DNA of 49,010 bases. Origin: an uncultured Pelagibacteraceae bacterium (lineage in GTDB: Bacteria; Pseudomonadota; Alphaproteobacteria; Pelagibacterales; Pelagibacteraceae). The stretch lies in contig CACORY010000008.1 of the NCBI GenBank assembly GCA_902629695.1, forward strand, positions 1 through 49,010, read 5' to 3'. Position numbers and translations under genes: made by a program. Numbering within the stretch: position 1 is the first letter of the stretch; each line of letters begins with the position of its first letter. Under the pieces are notes generated by a model. It did no database searches and was not told where the DNA came from. It saw only the letters and a program-made list of their open reading frames with translations. Below, one piece after another: positions 8,846 to 17,145 of the stretch.

Positions 8846-10012
8846 TTATTTAGTAAGCATTTTCTTTATATTCTCTAAGGCTTGGGAAATATTATCTCTA
8901 GATGCAGCAAAACTAAATCTAACATAGTCATTACAAGTTTTTCCAAATGCAGTTCCAGGCACTATTGCCACACCTGCATCATGCATTGCTTTTTTACAAA
9001 ATTCAGATCCATTCATACCTGTTCCAATTACTTTAGGAAATGCGTAAAAAGCACCACCGGGTAAACTACATTCTACTCCTGGCAAATCATTCAAACCTTG
9101 ATGAATTAAGTTTCTTCTAGCTGTAAACTTTTCCATCATTTCATGTATTGAATCATCTGGACCATCTAATGCTGCAATTCCTGCATATTGCGCTGCAGCA
9201 TTTACACAAGAAACACTATTAATCAAAAGTTTATTTACATGTGGAACTAATTCTTTTGGCCAAAAACTCCAACCTAGCCTCCATCCTGTCATAGAATAAG
9301 CTTTACTCCAACCCTCAAGTACAATTAATCTTTCTCTTAACTCAGGATAATTAAAAAATGAGGGCATTTCTTTATTATCAAAAATTTGTCGGCTATAAAT
9401 TTCATCACTTAGGATAGTTACATTCGGATGTTTTTTTAATCCCTCAGCCAATACGTCAATATCTGATTTTTCAACGAAACTTCCTGTTGGATTATTTGGA
9501 TTAATTAATATTAATAATCTTGTTTTATCAGTGATGAGTGACAGTATTTTTTCAGGATTAAATTTTAAATCTTTGTCCTCTGTTAAATCATAAGGTACAG
9601 CAGTAGAGCCTGTATAATTAATCATTGATTCATATATGGGAAAAGCAGGAGTTGGATGAATTATTTCTGCACCTGGTTCTCCAAAACACTGTATCGCATA
9701 ACTCATTGTGGGTTTACCACCTGGCATGATTAAAATTCTTTCAGAGTCTACATCAGTATTATATCTTTTTTTAATCCATCTTGTAACAGCCTGCCTGCAC
9801 TCTAAAATTCCATTAGATAAAACATAACCATGATGTCCATCATCCAAAGCTTTTTTCGCAGCTTCAACAACGTGCTTAGGTGTTTTAAAATCTGGTTGAC
9901 CTAAACCCAAATGTATCATTGGATTTCCTTTGGCTTCTAATGCTTTAGCTTCTGCTAAAACTGAGAAAGCTGTTTCAGTACCTAAATTATTTAAATTCTT
10001 TGCTAGCTTCAT
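8846..10012 (-). CDS. Class I/II PLP-dependent aminotransferase
   Basis: 388 residues, fold type I aminotransferase. Visible are NPNNPTG (171-177), LSDEIY with the pyridine-binding Asp203, the Schiff-base Lys237 in GWSKAYSMTGWR, and the phosphate-binding Arg245. It transfers amino groups between an amino acid and a 2-oxo acid in the cytoplasm. The sequence is of the AspC/AlaT-like type often labelled aspartate aminotransferase, but specificity cannot be read. Flanked by hydroxyacid dehydrogenase genes (gap of 36 bases to the oxidase, 18 bases to the FMN enzyme), it likely aminates the 2-oxo acids that they produce. Confidence 0.9.
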   Translation of the reverse strand: MKLAKNLNNLGTETAFSVLAEAKALEAKGNPMIHLGLGQPDFKTPKHVVEAAKKALDDGHHGYVLSNGILECRQAVTRWIKKRYNTDVDSERILIMPGGKPTMSYAIQCFGEPGAEIIHPTPAFPIYESMINYTGSTAVPYDLTEDKDLKFNPEKILSLITDKTRLLILINPNNPTGSFVEKSDIDVLAEGLKKHPNVTILSDEIYSRQIFDNKEMPSFFNYPELRERLIVLEGWSKAYSMTGWRLGWSFWPKELVPHVNKLLINSVSCVNAAAQYAGIAALDGPDDSIHEMMEKFTARRNLIHQGLNDLPGVECSLPGGAFYAFPKVIGTGMNGSEFCKKAMHDAGVAIVPGTAFGKTCNDYVRFSFAASRDNISQALENIKKMLTK

Positions 10013-10030
10013 AATGTTGTATTTTAAATT

Positions 10031-11188
10031 TTAAGGTCTATTTCTATAAATTATTTTTGAACTATTCAACTCTTTTAAATTTTTGCAACCCATTAAAACC
10101 ATATTTCTATTTATCTCATCGTGCATATTTTTTAGTAAATGTTCAACACCTTGTTGGCCTCCTGCGGCCAAAGAGAACAAGAACATTTTACCAAAACTAC
10201 AAGCTTTTGCACCAGCAGCTAGTGCTTTTAACACATGCGTTCCTCTTCTAACTCCACCATCTAATATAATTTCCAACTTATCTCCTACTGCATCAGAGAT
10301 AGCTTTTACTTGGTCAAAAGGAGATCGCGATCCATCAAGTTGGCGACCACCATGATTAGAAATCATAATTGCAGTACATCCGATATCTATTGCTCTTTTT
10401 GCATCCTCAACTGACATAACTCCTTTTAATGCGAAAGGTCCATTCCATTTCTTTACACAATACTCTGCATCTTTCCAATTCATAGCAGGATCATATTGTT
10501 CATTAATATAATCGATAACTGATTTTGCAATGTTTGTACCTTTGTCTGTTTTGTTAGCTACATTAGCTAATTTAAATTTACCATGAGTTAAATAATTAAA
10601 TACCCAACTAGGATGAAGAGCAAAACTCATTAAACTTTGCAAAGTTAGTTTTGGTGGAGTTGTAAATCCAGTTCGATGATCTTTTTCTCTATTACCAGCA
10701 ACTAATGTATCTACTGTTAGACACATACCATCAAATCCTGACCTCTTACAACGATCTATTAAATCATCAGTTATTGATTGATCTTTATGAACATACAGCT
10801 GAAATAATTTTGGACCACCAGAAATATTTGATATTTCCTCAATGGTGTTATTTGCCATAGTGGACATGCTATAAAACGTTCCAAATTTATCTGCTGCTTT
10901 AGCTGAGGCTTTGTCTCCATCATGATGGTAAAGTCTTTGCATAGCACAAGGAGATAAAAAAATTGGCATATCAATTTTTTTTCCAAAAATAGTCGTTGAT
11001 AAGTCTGGTTTTCCAACGCTCGCTAAAACATTTGGAACTAAATCACAATCATCAAAAGATTTTGTATTTCTTCTGAGAGTTATTTCATCGTCAGAACCAC
11101 CATCAATATAATGAAAAATTGGTGAAGGTAATTTTTTTTTTGCAAGTTTTCTAAAATCATCAAAATTGTAACAATTTTGTAAACTCAC
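10031..11188 (-). CDS. FMN-dependent L-2-hydroxyacid dehydrogenase, copy 1 (LldD family)
   Basis: 385 residues, TIM-barrel flavoenzyme of the LldD/glycolate oxidase/mandelate dehydrogenase family. Visible are FHYIDGG (25-31), the FMN-contacting Lys255 (ALKGVMS), and the active-site His279 and Arg282 in SNHGGRQLDGSRSP. It oxidises an L-2-hydroxy acid such as L-lactate to the 2-oxo acid. The start codon is GTG at 11188 and overlaps the stop of the upstream paralogue by one base (TAGTG). It aligns with that paralogue without gaps through all key residues, so the pair arose by tandem duplication. Confidence 0.92.
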   Translation of the reverse strand: MSLQNCYNFDDFRKLAKKKLPSPIFHYIDGGSDDEITLRRNTKSFDDCDLVPNVLASVGKPDLSTTIFGKKIDMPIFLSPCAMQRLYHHDGDKASAKAADKFGTFYSMSTMANNTIEEISNISGGPKLFQLYVHKDQSITDDLIDRCKRSGFDGMCLTVDTLVAGNREKDHRTGFTTPPKLTLQSLMSFALHPSWVFNYLTHGKFKLANVANKTDKGTNIAKSVIDYINEQYDPAMNWKDAEYCVKKWNGPFALKGVMSVEDAKRAIDIGCTAIMISNHGGRQLDGSRSPFDQVKAISDAVGDKLEIILDGGVRRGTHVLKALAAGAKACSFGKMFLFSLAAGGQQGVEHLLKNMHDEINRNMVLMGCKNLKELNSSKIIYRNRP

Positions 11189-12339
11189 TATCTTCTAAAT
11201 CTCAAATTATTTCTGTTCAAATCTGAAATCTTTGTGCAGCCCATTAATTTCATGTCTCTAACAAGTTCAGACTTGTATAATTCTAAAGCTCTTTCAACAC
11301 CAGCTTGTCCTGCAGCAGCCAATGCGTATAAATAAAGTCTTCCTCCCGAGCATGCTTTAGCACCTATAGATAATGCTTTTAACATGTGAGTTCCTCTATG
11401 AATTCCTCCCTCACAAATCACATCTAATTTATCTCCAACAGCATCAACAATTTCAGCTAGTTGATCAAATGGTGATCTCGATCCATCTAATTGTCTGCCA
11501 CCATGGTTTGAAACCATTATACCTGTACATCCTATATCAACAGCTCTTTTTGCATCTTCAACCGACATAACACCTTTCAATGCAAAATGTCCTCCCCATT
11601 GAGAGCAAAGTTTTTCAGCATCTTTCCAATTCATTGATTGATCCAACATTGTTGAAAAATAATTACCAATTGAAGTATTAGTGTCTGTGCCTTCCTTCAC
11701 AAAATCTTGAAGATGGGGCAACTCAAACTTACCCTTAGTTAAATAGTTTATTCCCCACATTGGCTTTGTAGCGAAACTAAATAAACTAGCTAAGGTAAGT
11801 TTAGGAGGCGATGTAAAACCAGTTCTTAAATCTCTCTCCCTATTTCCTCCAGTTATTGTGTCAACTGTCAATGCCATAACATCAAAGTTAGCAGCTTTAG
11901 CTCTTTCTAAACAAGAATCATTCAAGCCTCTATCCTTATGAAAATAAAACTGGAACATCTTTGGAGTATCAACCATTGCAGAAATTTCCTCAACACTTAC
12001 GGTAGCAAGAGCAGATACGCCAAACATTGTATTAAATTTTTTAGCAGCTTTTCCTACAGCTCGTTCGCCATCATAGTGAAAAAGTCTTTGGAGAGCAGTT
12101 GGAGACAAATAAAAGGGTAAATCTAATTTTTTACCAAATATAGTCGTTGATAAATCTACATTCTCAACACCTCTTAAAACATTTGGAACTAAATCTACAT
12201 CATCAAAAGCACTTGTGTTTCTGGCATAAGTAATCTCATCGTCAGCAGCACCATCAATATAATGAAAAATTGGTGAGGGTAATTTTTTTTGAGCTAATTT
12301 TCTAAAATCACGAAAATTATGACAATCTTTTAAATTCAT
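11188..12339 (-). CDS. FMN-dependent L-2-hydroxyacid dehydrogenase, copy 2 (LldD family)
   Basis: 383 residues, paralogue of the gene at 10031. Active-site His279 and Arg282 in SNHGGRQLDGS, FMN Lys255 and the N-terminal FHYIDGAADDE (25-35) occupy exactly the same positions. Differences cluster at about 105-140 and 205-235, the barrel loops where specificity often varies in this family, so the copies may act on different L-hydroxy acids. It is the first gene of the hydroxyacid group, 8 bases downstream of the pagL-like gene stop, so transcription may run in from the ccm operon. Confidence 0.92.
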   Translation of the reverse strand: MNLKDCHNFRDFRKLAQKKLPSPIFHYIDGAADDEITYARNTSAFDDVDLVPNVLRGVENVDLSTTIFGKKLDLPFYLSPTALQRLFHYDGERAVGKAAKKFNTMFGVSALATVSVEEISAMVDTPKMFQFYFHKDRGLNDSCLERAKAANFDVMALTVDTITGGNRERDLRTGFTSPPKLTLASLFSFATKPMWGINYLTKGKFELPHLQDFVKEGTDTNTSIGNYFSTMLDQSMNWKDAEKLCSQWGGHFALKGVMSVEDAKRAVDIGCTGIMVSNHGGRQLDGSRSPFDQLAEIVDAVGDKLDVICEGGIHRGTHMLKALSIGAKACSGGRLYLYALAAAGQAGVERALELYKSELVRDMKLMGCTKISDLNRNNLRFRR

Positions 12340-12347
12340 TACAAATT

Positions 12348-12860
12348 TTAGAATTTTTTAAGGAAATTAAACATATAACTATTTGCCCCAGGATTTTTAT
12401 CTCCTATGGTACCATTTGACAAATGATTATAAGAAAAACCTAACTGAGTACTTTTTGGCATATCTACTGAAAGTTGAACTTCACTTTTAAATTCGAGAGC
12501 ATGACCTAAATCTTTTCCATTTCCTGAGTCATAATATCCAGGAGTAAAGCTTGGCGTAAAATTTAATAAACCAATTTTATACTGCGCTTGAACCCCGGTG
12601 TAAAAATAAGTTGAATTGTCAGCTGTAATCATTGCTCCACTAACTGGTGATAACTTTCCAATGAATGTATTTCGGATTAAGTCATTATTTCTATGTTGAA
12701 CTCCAAAAAGTGATGAATTTTTATCGCCATGACTGAAATCAAATAAACCTGTATAAAAATTTATCTCTGTATTATTATTATCTATTTTAAGGTCTTCTGC
12801 AGAAACTGAATAACCTATAAAAAAAGATAGAACTAATATGTAAAAAGATTTTAAATTCAT
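12348..12860 (-). CDS. PagL-like outer-membrane lipid A 3-O-deacylase
   Basis: 170 residues with a signal peptide ending near Ala21 and a beta-strand-rich remainder ending in Phe, as expected of a small outer membrane barrel. The C-terminal NHLSNG (145-150) matches the His-x-Ser-Asn active-site motif of PagL/acyloxyacyl hydrolase proteins (His146, Ser148). PagL removes the 3-linked acyl chain of lipid A. The third catalytic residue, Glu in Pseudomonas PagL, appears to be Asn160 here (NPGANS). It follows ccmH by 13 bases in the same direction, an unusual partner for a cytochrome operon. Confidence 0.75.
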   Translation of the reverse strand: MNLKSFYILVLSFFIGYSVSAEDLKIDNNNTEINFYTGLFDFSHGDKNSSLFGVQHRNNDLIRNTFIGKLSPVSGAMITADNSTYFYTGVQAQYKIGLLNFTPSFTPGYYDSGNGKDLGHALEFKSEVQLSVDMPKSTQLGFSYNHLSNGTIGDKNPGANSYMFNFLKKF

Positions 12861-12873
12861 ATTCGCAATATAG

Positions 12874-13239
12874 TTAATTTTTTTTTAAAATAAATAATTT
12901 AAATATTATTGCACCACCTATCAAAAACATCAATATTGGTAATAACCAAAGAAAATAGGTATTTTTGTTAAATTCTGGCTCGTAAAGAATCCACTCTCCA
13001 TATTTATCTTTTAAAAAATCATAAATTTCTTTTTCTTTATAACCGTCATCTAATTTTTGTTTAACTAAACTTTTTAAACTATTGGCAAATTCTGAATCAG
13101 AGTCGTAAATTGATTGTCCTTGACAAATTAAACATCTTAAATTTTTTGTAATCTCATTTTTTAAATTTTCATTTTCAGCTTTAGCTAAATTAAAATTAAA
13201 CAAGATTAAAAGAGTTAAAAAAAATTTTATGAATTTCAT
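12874..13239 (-). CDS. ccmH: Cytochrome c maturation protein CcmH
   Basis: 121 residues. A signal peptide (to about residue 21) is followed by the CxxC motif LRCLICQ (Cys36, Cys39) and a C-terminal membrane helix (about 95-115). This is the short CcmH without the TPR (CcmI) domain. In the periplasm it keeps the apocytochrome CxxCH cysteines reduced for heme ligation together with CcmF and CcmG. It overlaps ccmG by 4 bases, consistent with translational coupling. Confidence 0.93.
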   Translation of the reverse strand: MKFIKFFLTLLILFNFNLAKAENENLKNEITKNLRCLICQGQSIYDSDSEFANSLKSLVKQKLDDGYKEKEIYDFLKDKYGEWILYEPEFNKNTYFLWLLPILMFLIGGAIIFKLFILKKN

Positions 13240-13754
13240 TTTACTAAATCCTTTATTTCAGATAATGAATCTGTATTAAGTGGACCAATTATTTTTTTTA
13301 TAATATTTTTATCAGAAATTAAAAATGTTTCTGGTACTCCATACGCACCCCATTCAATTGAAATAGTCCCATTCTTATCTAAAATAATTAGATCATAAGG
13401 ATTTTTAAGTTCATTTAAAAAAGATTTTGCATTGTCAGTTTTATCTTTGTAATTTATGCCAATAATTTCCAAATTTTTCATTTTATTTAATTCCATCAAA
13501 AGACTGTGCTCTTCTCTACAAGGAATGCACCAAGATGCCCAAATATTTACTAAATAGAATTTTTTTTCTGCAAATATTTCCGATGAGGTGACTTCTTTTT
13601 CTTGATTAAATAATTTTCCAGAAAAGGAAGGAACTTTTTTTTCTATAATATTGTCTGGAGCATAAATATTAGACTTATTAAGTCCTTTATAAAAAACAAT
13701 AAAAATTAAAACAAAAATTAGCGACAAAAAAAAAGGGAAAAATTTAACTTTCAT
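13236..13754 (-). CDS. ccmG: Thiol:disulfide interchange protein CcmG/DsbE
   Basis: 172 residues, membrane-anchored periplasmic thioredoxin. The N-terminal helix (about 5-23) is followed by a thioredoxin fold with active site WCIPC (Cys76, Cys79) in NIWASWCIPCREE, and the cis-Pro region is in GVPETFLI. It passes reductant to CcmH and apocytochrome c during heme attachment. It overlaps ccmF by 11 bases and ccmH by 4 bases, in the standard F-G-H order. Confidence 0.94.
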   Translation of the reverse strand: MKVKFFPFFLSLIFVLIFIVFYKGLNKSNIYAPDNIIEKKVPSFSGKLFNQEKEVTSSEIFAEKKFYLVNIWASWCIPCREEHSLLMELNKMKNLEIIGINYKDKTDNAKSFLNELKNPYDLIILDKNGTISIEWGAYGVPETFLISDKNIIKKIIGPLNTDSLSEIKDLVK

Positions 13755-15621
13755 ATTTTTTTTTTAATAAACTTGTTAGACCTCCAAGACTGATCAAAAT
13801 TACTGAAATCCAAATCCAAAGCATTAAAGGTTTTGTTTGATACCTAATATTAAAATATTCCTCATTTTGAACATAGTTCATAGTCATGAATTTATCTAAA
13901 AAAAAATTTGTTTTAATGTATGCTTCACTAGTAACTATGTTTGGTTGATTATAAATTCTTAATTCAGGATAAAGTATATCAGTTTTCCCATCGTTATTTT
14001 TTACACTAAATTTTCCAACGACTGACTCATAATTTTTTTGACTAGATTGGTTTACATCTTCAAATTTTATTATAAATTTTTCTGCTACATGAGTTTGTCC
14101 TACTTTTAAATTAATTATGGTTTCATTGGTTAAAAAGTTGTTAAACAGAATACTCAATATCAAAAGACTAAAACCAAAATGAGAAATATTTTGTGAAAAA
14201 CTACTAAATTTTTTAACGAAAAAATCTCTTACTGTAACAAAGAATAGAAAAAAAGCTGATGAAATTAAAACACTATATATAAGAAAATTGGTATCAAAAT
14301 TTCTTACGATGAGTATCGATATTAATACGGATATTAAAAAAAAAATTATTAAGTTTTTTTTATCTTCTATTTCTGACTTTATCCATTTAAATTTAAGACC
14401 TAAAGTCATTGCAATTAAAAAAGGAATTAAAAAAGGAATGATCAATTTATGATAAAATGGTGGACCTACTGATATTTTCTCAGATGAAATCACATCTAAA
14501 AATATTGGATAAATAGTTCCAATCAAGACAACTGACAAAAAGTACATCATAAACCAATTATTTACTATGATTGATGTCTCTTTACTAAACAGGTTCAAAG
14601 AATTTAAATTTTTATTATCTGTTTTATGAAAAAAGAAAAAGATAAATAGAGATAAGAAAATTAAAGAAAATAAAAAGATTAATATAAACAAACCTCTTTC
14701 AGGATCATTTGCAAATGTATGTACTGAATTCAGTATACCTGATCTTACTAAAAAGGTTCCACACATACTTAATGAGAATGTAGCTATGGATAAAATAACA
14801 GCCCAAGAAGTTAAGATAAGTCTTTTCTCCATAACAATAACACAATGCAACAATGTAATTAAAGCTAACCAAGGCATCAAAGATACATTTTCAACTGGAT
14901 CCCAGAACCAAAAGCCACCCCATCCTAATTCATAGTATGCCCAAATAGAACCTAACAAAATTCCAAGTGAGAGAAAGATCCAAGATATCAATACCCAAAT
15001 TTTAATATGTTTAGCCCACTCTTTAGATAAATAATTTGTAGAAGTGGCAGCAAGCGCTGATGAAAAAATTATAGATGAACCAACATATCCTAAATACAAA
15101 ATTGGAGGATGAATCGCTAATGCAGGATCTTGTAATATTGGATTAAGTCCTAAACCTTCCTCAGGTATAGGTAAAATATAATTAAACGGATTTGATGTTT
15201 TCAATAAAAAAATAAAAAAACCAATTATTATCACTTGTTGGAATAATAAAGTTAAGATTCTATACTTTTTAGGTTGAGCATTAGATTTTATTAAAAAAAT
15301 AAAAATAAATAATGTTAATACGAGTAACCAAAGTAATAAACTTCCCTCGTGATTTCCCCAAGTTCCAGATATCTTATAAAAAAGAGGTTTAGTTGTGTGG
15401 GAATGATTAAATACTGTTTCATTGCTAAAATCAGAATTTACAAAAGATAAAATTAAACCAATGAAACTTATAAAAACAAATAAAAACTGTAAAAATGTGA
15501 AAGTAACTATTTTTTTATCTAGACTATCAGAATTCTTAAAATTTTGGATTGAAAAAAAAATTATTAAAAAGGAAATTATTAATCCAAAAGTTAACGAGTA
15601 AAATCCAATTATACTAGGCAA
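13744..15621 (-). CDS. ccmF: Heme lyase CcmF
   Basis: 625 residues, multi-pass membrane protein. The tryptophan-rich WWD heme-handling motif is present as GWGGFWFWDPVEN, about 232-244, flanked by conserved His residues. CcmF takes heme from holo-CcmE and, with CcmH, forms the thioether bonds to apocytochrome c. The length is slightly short of the usual 640-660 residues. Two bases separate its start from the ccmE stop, and it overlaps ccmG, so the block is one tight operon. Confidence 0.95.
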   Translation of the reverse strand: MPSIIGFYSLTFGLIISFLIIFFSIQNFKNSDSLDKKIVTFTFLQFLFVFISFIGLILSFVNSDFSNETVFNHSHTTKPLFYKISGTWGNHEGSLLLWLLVLTLFIFIFLIKSNAQPKKYRILTLLFQQVIIIGFFIFLLKTSNPFNYILPIPEEGLGLNPILQDPALAIHPPILYLGYVGSSIIFSSALAATSTNYLSKEWAKHIKIWVLISWIFLSLGILLGSIWAYYELGWGGFWFWDPVENVSLMPWLALITLLHCVIVMEKRLILTSWAVILSIATFSLSMCGTFLVRSGILNSVHTFANDPERGLFILIFLFSLIFLSLFIFFFFHKTDNKNLNSLNLFSKETSIIVNNWFMMYFLSVVLIGTIYPIFLDVISSEKISVGPPFYHKLIIPFLIPFLIAMTLGLKFKWIKSEIEDKKNLIIFFLISVLISILIVRNFDTNFLIYSVLISSAFFLFFVTVRDFFVKKFSSFSQNISHFGFSLLILSILFNNFLTNETIINLKVGQTHVAEKFIIKFEDVNQSSQKNYESVVGKFSVKNNDGKTDILYPELRIYNQPNIVTSEAYIKTNFFLDKFMTMNYVQNEEYFNIRYQTKPLMLWIWISVILISLGGLTSLLKKKYES

Positions 15622-15623
15622 GT

Positions 15624-16043
15624 TTATTTTCCCTCCAATGCTTCTTTAACCTCTGGAGGCATATAGTTTTCATCATGTTTTGCCAAAATTTTGGTTGCTA
15701 AAAAAAAATTTCTATCTTTAAGATAGCCTTCTGCAACGACCCCTTTACCCTCTTGAAACAAATTTGGAACTGCTCCAGAATAAACAACATTTATTTCATT
15801 TTTAAAGTCTGTAATTACAAATTTAACATCTTGTGACTCAATTTTTATTGAATTTTTTTTTACCATTCCCCCAACTCTAATTTTTTTTTTATCCATCTCT
15901 GCATCAATCTTGATTTCAGATGGTGATTTAAAATAAACAACGTTTTCCTCTAAAGATTTTAAAATTAAGAATATTGATAATGCTAAAGTTACAATAGCTA
16001 AAAATATAAAAAAAAATCTTAATTTAACTTTTCGACCATACAT
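15624..16043 (-). CDS. ccmE: Heme chaperone CcmE
   Basis: 139 residues with an N-terminal anchor (about 9-28) and a small beta-barrel domain. The heme-binding motif [10 protein letters not shown] is at the C-terminal side (His123 covalently binds heme, Tyr127 ligates iron by homology to HxxxY-type CcmE). It receives heme from the CcmC/CcmD complex in the periplasm and delivers it to CcmF. It lies 10 bases downstream of the ccmD-like gene. Confidence 0.95.
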   Translation of the reverse strand: MYGRKVKLRFFFIFLAIVTLALSIFLILKSLEENVVYFKSPSEIKIDAEMDKKKIRVGGMVKKNSIKIESQDVKFVITDFKNEINVVYSGAVPNLFQEGKGVVAEGYLKDRNFFLATKILAKHDENYMPPEVKEALEGK

Positions 16044-16053
16044 GGATTAAAAG

Positions 16054-16281
16054 TTAGATATTTGAAATATTAGATAAAATTTCTTTATTAATATTTTGAT
16101 TTCTAGCAAGTGCAGCTCTTTCGGAGTTTAAATTTCCAAACTTAGCAATAAATTTTTTGTTTTCTCTGAGGTATTGTTTTCTTGTAATTAGATATAATGA
16201 TGTAAAACAAAAAAAAGTGAAGATAAAAGCTGACCAAACATAAAGTCCGTAACCATTCATAAAAATTAAATTATCAATCAT
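16054..16281 (-). CDS. ccmD: CcmD, heme exporter accessory subunit
   Basis: 75 residues. GYGLYVWSAF (about 10-19) leads into a single membrane helix and then a basic cytoplasmic tail (RKQYLRENK), as in CcmD. CcmD stabilises the CcmC-CcmE complex and is needed to release holo-CcmE. It is about 20 residues longer than many CcmD proteins, the extra length being a polar tail. It overlaps ccmC by 4 bases. Confidence 0.85.
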   Translation of the reverse strand: MIDNLIFMNGYGLYVWSAFIFTFFCFTSLYLITRKQYLRENKKFIAKFGNLNSERAALARNQNINKEILSNISNI

Positions 16282-16985
16282 ATTCTATCTAAGCCTTTAT
16301 TTTTAATTTTTATCAGTTCTGTATTATATTTCATCAAAAAAATTAATAGAGAAAATAGTGCAAATGCCGCAGTCATGATCACCAATGGAAATAACATCGA
16401 CTCGTGAATAGAAGATTTTGTAAAAATATTTATTGAGGCAGGTTGGTGGAGTGTATTCCACCAATCTACTGAGAATTTGGTGATTGGAACGTTAATAAAT
16501 CCTAAAATTGTAATAATTAATGTTATTTTATAAATTTGATCCTTATTTTCATAAATTCTCCATGAAATTAAATACAAAGCATAAAATAACACTAAGATTA
16601 ACATAGAGGTTATTCGTGCGTCCCAAGCCCACCAGGTTCCCCATGTTGGTTTTCCCCAGATTGAACCTGTGACCAAAGCAATTATATTAAAAACAAAACC
16701 AGAAGGTGCAAAACTTTTTGCAATCAAAAAAAAGTTCTTAATTTTAAAAATATATCCAAAGATTGATAGAAAAGTAATCATTGAAAAAATTCCTAGTGAT
16801 ATCCATGCTGCTGGAACATGAACATACATAATTCTAACTGAATTACCCTGTTTATAATCTTCTGGAGATAAAATTAATGCCTCAATCAAACCTATTGAGA
16901 CTATGGTAATAAAAAAAATCAACACATACTTAGGCGCTTTTGACGTAATAGAAAAAACTTTGTTTGGTTCAAAATATTTAAACAT
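16278..16985 (-). CDS. ccmC: Heme export/CcmE-loading protein CcmC
   Basis: 235 residues with six membrane helices and the WWD signature WGTWWAWDARITS at about 114-126. CcmC, with CcmD, loads heme onto CcmE. It is the first gene of the ccm block; ccmA and ccmB (the ABC part) are not in this window and must lie elsewhere if present. A 13-base-pair stem-loop with a U-tract sits 32 bases upstream of its ATG and could affect its expression. No strong ribosome site is visible. Confidence 0.94.
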   Translation of the reverse strand: MFKYFEPNKVFSITSKAPKYVLIFFITIVSIGLIEALILSPEDYKQGNSVRIMYVHVPAAWISLGIFSMITFLSIFGYIFKIKNFFLIAKSFAPSGFVFNIIALVTGSIWGKPTWGTWWAWDARITSMLILVLFYALYLISWRIYENKDQIYKITLIITILGFINVPITKFSVDWWNTLHQPASINIFTKSSIHESMLFPLVIMTAAFALFSLLIFLMKYNTELIKIKNKGLDRI

Positions 16986-17007
16986 TTTATAATTGATTTT
17001 TAATATG

Positions 17008-17077
17008 AAAAAATTATCTGATCAAGAATGTAGAGGGAGATAATAACGAAGGGTAATTAATTAACACTCTTGATCAG
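17008..17077 (-). ncRNA. Candidate small RNA or attenuator stem-loop upstream of ccmC
   Basis: In minus-strand RNA, arms at 17065-17077 and 17018-17030 form 13 consecutive pairs, twelve Watson-Crick and one G-U. The same position would be an A-C mismatch in plus-strand RNA, which favours a minus-strand transcript. The 34-base loop contains pyrimidine-rich runs (UACCCUUCG, UCUCCCUCU) that could pair with ribosome sites. Six U residues (17013-17008) begin four bases after the stem, terminator-like. A perfect TTGACA (-35) lies at 17110-17105 on the same strand, but the -10 is poor. It could be a small RNA, an hspQ terminator or a ccm leader switch. Confidence 0.4.
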
Positions 17078-17145
17078 AATAAATCCAAGTTTAAATCGAC
17101 GCTGTGTCAAAGATTTGAAGTAAATGTGTTAAAAAAATGATTTTA

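Noticed and set aside
17008-17145. 6S RNA in the hspQ-ccmC gap
   Set aside because: The structured part is only about 70 bases with a single stem and no central bubble between two long helices, so it does not look like 6S RNA. It is kept only as an unnamed candidate.
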